The position numbers and the translations under genes were made by a program. The notes below the pieces were generated by a model. That model saw only the letters and a list, made by a program, of their open reading frames with translations, was not told where the DNA came from and did no database searches. 10,526 nt of DNA from Candidatus Peregrinibacteria bacterium (GTDB lineage: Bacteria; Patescibacteriota; Gracilibacteria; UBA1369). The DNA is taken from assembly GCA_014728765.1 (NCBI GenBank), contig WJLA01000032.1:1-10526 (forward strand). Reading direction: 5' to 3'. Shown here piece after piece: positions 6,720 to 10,526 of the stretch (the stretch's first letter is position 1; every line of letters starts with the position of its first letter).

Positions 6720-7415
6720 ATGGATGCCGGAAATAATCCAAATAAACTCAATACTCCTCATGCTCATGCAGAAGATCAGCCTGTTGATGTTAACAAAAAA
6801 ATTCTTGGAACCACAACACTTCTATCGAAGATTTTGGCCGGAATTATTGTGATTGTGATTATTTACACTATTGTAATTTCTTTTCAAAAAGGAACTATCG
6901 CAGAACAGCAAGCTGAGACGGCCAACACTATCACAGCTTTGAATAATCAAATAGAAAATTTTGAGGGTGATCGAGTTTTGGCGAGTGATGATGCCAGAGA
7001 AGCTTTGAATCAAATTGAAGAAACTGAAATCAGATGGTCGGAAGTTATTGAGAACATCAATAGTTTGATACCAAGAGATTCCAATGGCGCAAGAAAAATT
7101 AAAATTTTATCATATAACGGTTCATCGGAAGGAAGAATATCAATTTCGGGAGTGACCAATGCCGAGGTTGAAGCACCTTTTAGTGATGTGTCACAGGTGA
7201 TTTCGATATTTAACGGAAATTTATATTTCCAGAATGTTTATATACCTTCTATTTCAAAAGGAATTGATGAGAATGGAAGAGAGCTGTTGAGTTTTATTAT
7301 GAATCTGAATTATGAAGCTCCTGATTTGAGCATTTCTGATTCAGAGAATTCTTCATCTCAGGTTCCTGCAGCCAATTCAAATAATAATGCTCCGAGAGTA
7401 AGAACTAATAACTAA
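6720..7415 (+). CDS. pilN: PilN-like type IV pilus inner-membrane assembly protein
   Basis: A 231-residue bitopic membrane protein. About 33 cytoplasmic residues precede a single span (about 34-54), then a short coiled coil (about 59-105) and a periplasmic/extracytoplasmic domain. The WSEVIENINSLIP segment (106-118) and the following alternating strands (KIKILSYN, GRISISGV, YFQNVYIP) have the layout of PilN/GspL-type fimbrial assembly proteins. The Ser/Asn-rich tail looks disordered. In PilMNOP systems PilN binds cytoplasmic PilM through an N-terminal INLLP-like peptide; I do not see that peptide here. The next genes are a PilO-like protein (5 bases later) and PilC, which strongly supports the role. 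Start ATG 6720 is chosen because the promoter lies at 6663-6691. Assignment rests on topology, weak sequence pattern and gene order. Confidence 0.82.
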   Translation: MDAGNNPNKLNTPHAHAEDQPVDVNKKILGTTTLLSKILAGIIVIVIIYTIVISFQKGTIAEQQAETANTITALNNQIENFEGDRVLASDDAREALNQIEETEIRWSEVIENINSLIPRDSNGARKIKILSYNGSSEGRISISGVTNAEVEAPFSDVSQVISIFNGNLYFQNVYIPSISKGIDENGRELLSFIMNLNYEAPDLSISDSENSSSQVPAANSNNNAPRVRTNN

Positions 7416-7420
7416 AAACT

Positions 7421-7972
7421 ATGAATTTAAATGGTGCAAAAAAGAAATACGCTCTGATTAATCTGCTGTTATTGGCGGCATTGATTGTTGTTTTATTTGC
7501 CTGGACTTTGCCTGTTAACGGTGAGGTTTCCGAACTTAATGAAGAACTTCGACAAGAAATTGCGGTTAAAGAAAATTTAGAAAATCGTTTGGATGAAATC
7601 AGGGGGGCGGGGGAAAATTTGGATTCTGCTTCGGAAATTGAAAGAAGTCGAATTTTTACCGCAATACCAGAAAATTTGCGACAAGATCAGTTGATTGATC
7701 AAATAAATAATATTGCCAGAAAAAACCAGGTCTCTATCAGTTCTATCAGTTTCGGAATTCCTGTCGGTTCGGAAGACTCCATCAAAAAGGCTACGATAAA
7801 TATTAGTCTTTCCGCCGAACAAAAAGATTTAATCAATTTTTTGAAAGACATAGAAAACAATCCACGAAAATTGGTGGTTAATTCGGTGACAGTACAATTT
7901 AGTACTGTGGATGATATTGATGTGATTAATTTCAACATCAGTATGGACGCTTATTATCAAGAAGCAATTTAA
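7421..7972 (+). CDS. pilO: PilO-like type IV pilus inner-membrane assembly protein
   Basis: A 183-residue protein with a short basic N-terminus, one membrane span (about 10-28), a Glu-rich coiled coil (about 34-62) and a small C-terminal alpha/beta domain (about 77-183). That domain carries RQDQLIDQINNIARKNQVSI (88-107), matching the PilO pattern in which a helix packs before the first strand. The later segment LINFLKDIENNPRKLVVNSV contains the typical PilO helix followed by a strand. PilO pairs with PilN to form the ring that aligns the pilus platform with the outer parts of the machine. The gene lies 5 bases after pilN and 1 base before pilC. The family is poorly conserved in sequence; topology plus context make the call good. 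Confidence 0.85.
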   Translation: MNLNGAKKKYALINLLLLAALIVVLFAWTLPVNGEVSELNEELRQEIAVKENLENRLDEIRGAGENLDSASEIERSRIFTAIPENLRQDQLIDQINNIARKNQVSISSISFGIPVGSEDSIKKATINISLSAEQKDLINFLKDIENNPRKLVVNSVTVQFSTVDDIDVINFNISMDAYYQEAI

Positions 7973-7973
7973 A

Positions 7974-9173
7974 ATGGCACGAAAAACGGAAGTACAATCA
8001 AAACTGGAAAAATTACTCGGTGAAAGATCCGGCCAAAAAAGCCGAAAGAAAGTGATTTATGGTCTTTACGACAATAGTGCCGAGTCGATGTATGTGAGAA
8101 TCAATGATTTTTTGATAGATCACAGTCGAGTGCCTTTAAAAGAAAAGGCTTACTTTTTCCATTTGCTTGCAGTGATGATTGATGCAGGAATTCCTGTGAT
8201 GCAAGCAATTGATATTTTGGCATCCAAATCAAAAAATGAAAGATTTGTTAGAATTTTGGATACGATTGCCTATAATTTGCGACAAGGTGTGCCTCTTTCC
8301 AAAGCTATGTCACGTTTTCCGGATGTTTTTGGAGAAATGGAACTTGGAGTGATCAAATCCGGTGAAGCAGCGGGTAATCTTGATAAGATGTTATTTAAAT
8401 TGGCATCTGAACTTGATAAGTCCAATGAACTTCAAATTAAATTGGTTACGGCTTCTGTTTATCCGGTAATGGTACTGCTGATTTTGGTTTTGGCCGCCGC
8501 AGGAATGTTAACTTTTGTGATTCCAAGTTTGATGGATTTGTTGCTTGAAGGTGGTTTAAGTGAAGAAGAATTGCCATTGATGACAAAAATATTGGTGGGA
8601 GCCAGTGATTTTATGGTCGCTTGGTGGTGGCTTTTGGTGGTGATGGGATTTGTAATATATTTCTCGTTTAATTTTTGGATTAACACTGAAGATGGCAGAT
8701 ATGCTTGGGACGTTTTTAAACTTCGTATTCCTGTGATAGGAGAACTGTTAAGAAAAGTATATACACTTAGATTTGTTTCAACTTTGGGAATTCTTTTGGA
8801 ATCAGGATTGCCTGTGGTTAAATCTCTTGAGATTGTAGCTATTTCCATGAATAGTGATACATATTCTTTGAAAGCATGGGAAGTCATCAATCGTGTTAAA
8901 AACGGTGAAAAAATTTCAGATAGTTTGGCAGATACGCCATTTCTTTTTTCGGATACAATTTCACAGATGATTGGTATTGGAGAAAAAACCGCTTCGATCA
9001 GTTTGATTTCAGAAAAAATTTCTGAGCATTATGATACTGAAATCAATCATTCATTAAAGCGTCTAACTTCATTATTTGAACCTTTAATGATTATAATAGT
9101 CGGTATTTTTGTGGCACTATTGGCACTTGCAATTTTGATGCCGGTTTTCCAATTGAGTCAGGTTGTTTCATAA
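7974..9173 (+). CDS. pilC: Type IV pilus assembly platform protein PilC/GspF
   Basis: The 399-residue polytopic inner-membrane platform on which the PilB/PilT ATPases act to polymerise or retract pilin. It has two repeated T2SSF domains, about residues 56-180 and 260-390. The first contains FFHLLAVMIDAGIPVMQAID and FGEMELGVIKSGEAAGNLD. The second contains FVSTLGILLESGLPVVKSLE and ISQMIGIGEKTASI. Membrane spans are at about 163-185, 213-233 and 369-392, the last in the conserved FEPLMIIIVG context. Length and topology are those of the family. The ATG follows the pilO stop by one base. No pilB, pilT, pilD or pilM is in the window, so the rest of the machine must be encoded elsewhere. Confidence 0.97.
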   Translation: MARKTEVQSKLEKLLGERSGQKSRKKVIYGLYDNSAESMYVRINDFLIDHSRVPLKEKAYFFHLLAVMIDAGIPVMQAIDILASKSKNERFVRILDTIAYNLRQGVPLSKAMSRFPDVFGEMELGVIKSGEAAGNLDKMLFKLASELDKSNELQIKLVTASVYPVMVLLILVLAAAGMLTFVIPSLMDLLLEGGLSEEELPLMTKILVGASDFMVAWWWLLVVMGFVIYFSFNFWINTEDGRYAWDVFKLRIPVIGELLRKVYTLRFVSTLGILLESGLPVVKSLEIVAISMNSDTYSLKAWEVINRVKNGEKISDSLADTPFLFSDTISQMIGIGEKTASISLISEKISEHYDTEINHSLKRLTSLFEPLMIIIVGIFVALLALAILMPVFQLSQVVS

Positions 9174-9182
9174 AATTTGAAA

Positions 9183-10007
9183 ATGAGGAAATTTTTTGAA
9201 AAATCGAGTTTGAAGTTTATGTTAGGGCGAGTGCAAAGCGCAAAGCGCTATTTCATGTCTTTGACAAGTGAATTTGGCTTGAAAAAGATCTCAAAAGTGG
9301 GAATTGGATTTGAAAAAAAATGCTTGGAAAGCTCTGAGGCTGGACGTTTAGCCGGGGAACATTTGAATGTAAGTTTTGCTGATAAAAATGCTTTATTTAA
9401 ACAGGTAAAATCCGGATTCACTTTGATTGAATTAATGGTTGTGCTGTTAATTATTATGATTTTGACACTTGTTACTATGAGCGGTTATTCAGGTGTTCAA
9501 AGAGCGGCTAGAATTGATTTTGCCGCTGACACTTTGGTTTCTGTGATTAAGGAGCAACAGGTTTTAGGTAGATCAGGACAGCGAGATAGTGATGATGATT
9601 TGCTTTGTTATGCTGTTAAGGTTGAAAAAAATGGTGGACTTAAGACAGGTGTTAGCGAATATATTGCTGCGATTGGTGGTGGTGATGATGATGTTGTTGT
9701 TGATGAATGTTCGGAAGTTTCTGCTTGGCGCGAGCGCGGTGTTTTAGGTGAAGATGTGATTGTGGATGAGATTATGGGTGTTATGACTGGTGCTAGTAGT
9801 GGTGATGATTTTGAAGTTTATTTTAAACCTCCATTTGGGTATGGATATTATTGGGCTACCGGAAATAATTTTAAGCCATTGAATGTGATTAAAGATGGCT
9901 TAGATGGTAAAGTGGAGTTTGTGTTGACATTTGCTGCTGGTTCTGATGTTTCAAGGAAAGTGATTTTTGATAGATTAACCGGAGAAGTTTATCGGGTTAG
10001 GGAATGA
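9183..10007 (+). CDS. GspH/FimT-like type IV minor pilin with long leader
   Basis: A prepilin-type protein of 274 residues from the ATG at 9183 (the frame also has TTG at 9177). The type III signal is clear: KSG followed by FTLIELMVVLLIIMILTLV, with cleavage predicted between G78 and F79 and Glu at mature position 5. The mature domain has FAADTLVSVIKEQQVLGRSG, like the GspH/FimT helix, and ends with KVIFDRLTGEVYRVRE. Two Cys (in LLCYAV and DECSEV) might form a disulfide. The leader before cleavage is 78 residues, far longer than the usual 6-30; GTG 9297 or TTG 9363 are alternative starts, the latter leaving 18 residues and preceded by GGGGA. Acidic runs (DSDDD, GGGDDDVVVDE) come from triplet repeats. 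C is rare on this strand after about 9560. The last bases belong to the tandem array described below. Follows pilC by 9 bases. Confidence 0.85.
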   Translation: MRKFFEKSSLKFMLGRVQSAKRYFMSLTSEFGLKKISKVGIGFEKKCLESSEAGRLAGEHLNVSFADKNALFKQVKSGFTLIELMVVLLIIMILTLVTMSGYSGVQRAARIDFAADTLVSVIKEQQVLGRSGQRDSDDDLLCYAVKVEKNGGLKTGVSEYIAAIGGGDDDVVVDECSEVSAWRERGVLGEDVIVDEIMGVMTGASSGDDFEVYFKPPFGYGYYWATGNNFKPLNVIKDGLDGKVEFVLTFAAGSDVSRKVIFDRLTGEVYRVRE

Positions 10008-10300
10008 GTTTTGCTTGGAGATTATTGAAGCTGATGGAATGTTTAAATGTGTGGAGCTGATGGCACTTTCGAGTTGAGAAATTGATTGGATTAAGTTTTG
10101 TATTGTGGAAGAGGTTTTCGGTGAAGAAGTATCTGGATTCAAGGATTAAGCTTTATGTGGCGGAAGGGTTTTTGAGAGGAGAAATTGATCGAGTTAGGGA
10201 ATGGGGTTTTCTTGAAGATTATTGGAGCTGATGGAATGTTAAATGTGTGGAGCCGATGGAATGTTCGAGTTGAGAAATTGATCGGGTTAGGGAATGAGAG
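9981..10300 (+). repeat. Imperfect tandem repeat array overlapping the 3' end of the minor pilin gene
   Basis: Units begin with (g/t)gagaa(g/a)tt and then atcgggttagggaatg or a variant. Unit A covers 9981-10074, unit D 10075-10177, unit B 10178-10270, and a partial unit C 10271-10300. A and B align along nearly their whole length with a few substitutions and single-base indels (my estimate is near 85-90% identity). D matches mainly over its first 20 bases. C stops after ggaatgag. Inside A and B an 18-base element, consensus TGGAGCTGATGGAATGTT, occurs twice per unit (10026, 10052, 10223, 10248). Unit A contains the last 27 bases of the pilin gene including its TGA. The array is G-rich and C-poor. 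I do not recognise it as an insertion sequence, CRISPR or known repeat class. Confidence 0.8.
10004..10231 (+). pseudogene. Possible decayed or TGA-interrupted reading frame after the minor pilin
   Basis: An ATG at 10004 overlaps the pilin stop as ATGA, the usual form of a coupled downstream gene. It reads 18 codons (MSFAWRLLKLMECLNVWS) to a TGA at 10058. The same frame then stays open for 56 codons, including EKLIGLSFVLWKRFSVKKYL and the segment LYVAEGFLRGEIDRVREWGF, to a TGA at 10229. The base run homologous to the first TGA reads CGA in the second repeat unit, so a single C-to-T change could have created the stop. I do not recognise any family. It may be a broken small gene, or simply an open frame in G-rich repeated DNA. 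Confidence that it was ever a gene is low. Confidence 0.25.
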
Positions 10301-10394
10301 TCATGCAGAATTTTATGCCTGAACTGGAACAAATGTTTATGCAATAATTAACCTTGAATTTCAAGCTCTAAAAGTCGCATTTATTGCTTGTTTG
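10301..10394. other. Intergenic remainder without recognised gene
   Basis: Between the repeat array and the promoter of the last gene I find no gene. A short inverted repeat CTTGA-ATT-TCAAG lies at about 10353-10365 but is not followed by a T-run on the plus strand, so it is not a convincing terminator for the pil operon. A direct repeat TTTATGC occurs twice (10312 and 10336). Confidence 0.5.
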
Positions 10395-10403
10395 TGCTAT
10401 ATT
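10395..10403 (+). promoter_or_regulatory. Putative extended -10 promoter of the last gene
   Basis: TGC followed by TATATT (10398-10403) forms an extended -10. No good -35 is seen at 17-18 bp upstream (TCGCAT or GTCGCA). The predicted start is about 10410, giving a leader of about 17 bases before the ATG at 10427, similar to the other promoters in the window. Confidence 0.45.
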
Positions 10404-10426
10404 TAGCATGTTATTAACTTTGAAAA

Positions 10427-10526
10427 ATGACCAATCAAGAACTATATAATGAATGTGTGAAATGGGGACACCTAACTCTCGAAGCGAGAAGAAAATTTGC
10501 CGGATTGTTGCCGGAGGTTGCCAGAC
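10427..10526 (+). CDS. N-terminus of a protein resembling a CPR-type (possibly HNH-endonuclease) family
   Basis: ATG at 10427 opens a frame of 33 codons to the window edge. It begins MTNQELYNECVKWGHLTLEA and continues RRKFAGLLPEVAR. The helix with LEARRKFAGLLPEV resembles, from memory, the N-terminus of a protein group common in Candidate Phyla Radiation genomes that carries a DNA-binding region and, in many members, a C-terminal HNH nuclease. That part cannot be seen here, so the function is a suggestion only. The predicted extended -10 at 10395-10403 and the A-rich leader (TTGAAAAATG) without Shine-Dalgarno fit the other starts in the window. The gene is separated from the pil operon by the repeat array. 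Confidence 0.6.
   Translation, partial: MTNQELYNECVKWGHLTLEARRKFAGLLPEVAR

Noticed and set aside
9213..9229. Resemblance of agtttatgttagggcga to the start of the repeat units
   Set aside because: The match is a broken 14 or so bases within AT/G-rich sequence and does not extend to either side, so it is not counted as another copy.
2274..10300. Use of TGA as a sense codon (code 25 or code 4), prompted by TGA-only interruptions in the repeat region
   Set aside because: ftsH, tilS, galU, pilC, hsp20 and the other genes are full length with no in-frame TGA, and galU and the minor pilin end naturally at TGA. Gracilibacteria-type recoding would place TGA inside conserved genes.
9981..10300. CRISPR array or diversity-generating retroelement repeat
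   Set aside because: Unit lengths are near 93-103 bp with no short repeat-spacer pattern, and no reverse transcriptase or template/variable pair with adenine-specific changes is present in the window.
10294..10347. 17-codon ATG frame after the array
   Set aside because: Too short, no ribosome binding signal and no promoter; likely chance.

Overview
The window looks like a piece of a Candidate Phyla Radiation (Patescibacteria) chromosome. It is AT-rich and densely packed, start codons lack Shine-Dalgarno sequences, it carries a compact type IV pilus assembly operon, and it ends with the start of a protein that resembles a family I associate with these bacteria. The standard code fits: the eleven complete genes end in eight TAA, two TGA and one TAG, and none of the conserved genes has an in-frame TGA. 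The lineage call is inference.

Region 1 (1-1577, minus strand) reads 1577 to 1: a TPR-repeat protein, the RNase P RNA gene rnpB (931-559), and, only 17 bases beyond the 3' end of rnpB, the N-terminal 180 codons of a membrane polyprenyl glycosylphosphotransferase that runs off the left edge. Region 2 (1744-2271, plus) is one acidic, soluble protein of unknown function with a clear promoter. It ends 2 bases from the convergent galU.

Region 3 (6659-2274, minus) is a tight operon: an RNHCP zinc-binding protein, tilS (tRNA-Ile lysidine synthetase), ftsH (membrane AAA protease), a small heat-shock protein and galU (UDP-glucose pyrophosphorylase). Gaps are about 28 bases or less, or the genes overlap by 1 to 8 bases. 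It combines decoding fidelity, protein quality control and sugar-nucleotide supply. GalU could feed the initiating glycosyltransferase of region 1.

Region 4 (6720-10007, plus) is transcribed divergently from region 3 from overlapping back-to-back promoters. It encodes PilN-like and PilO-like inner-membrane alignment proteins, the platform protein PilC/GspF, and a GspH/FimT-like minor pilin with an unusually long pre-cleavage leader.

Region 5 (9981-10300) is the oddest part. The last bases of the minor pilin gene are the first unit of an imperfect tandem array (units of about 93-103 bp) with shorter repeats nested inside. It includes a frame that starts in an ATGA overlap with the pilin stop and is broken only by TGA codons as far as 10349. 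The array is strongly G-over-C biased, like the 3' half of the pilin gene. It may be a decayed gene, a duplication or a cassette-like reservoir. The window closes with the start of another plus-strand gene at 10427.
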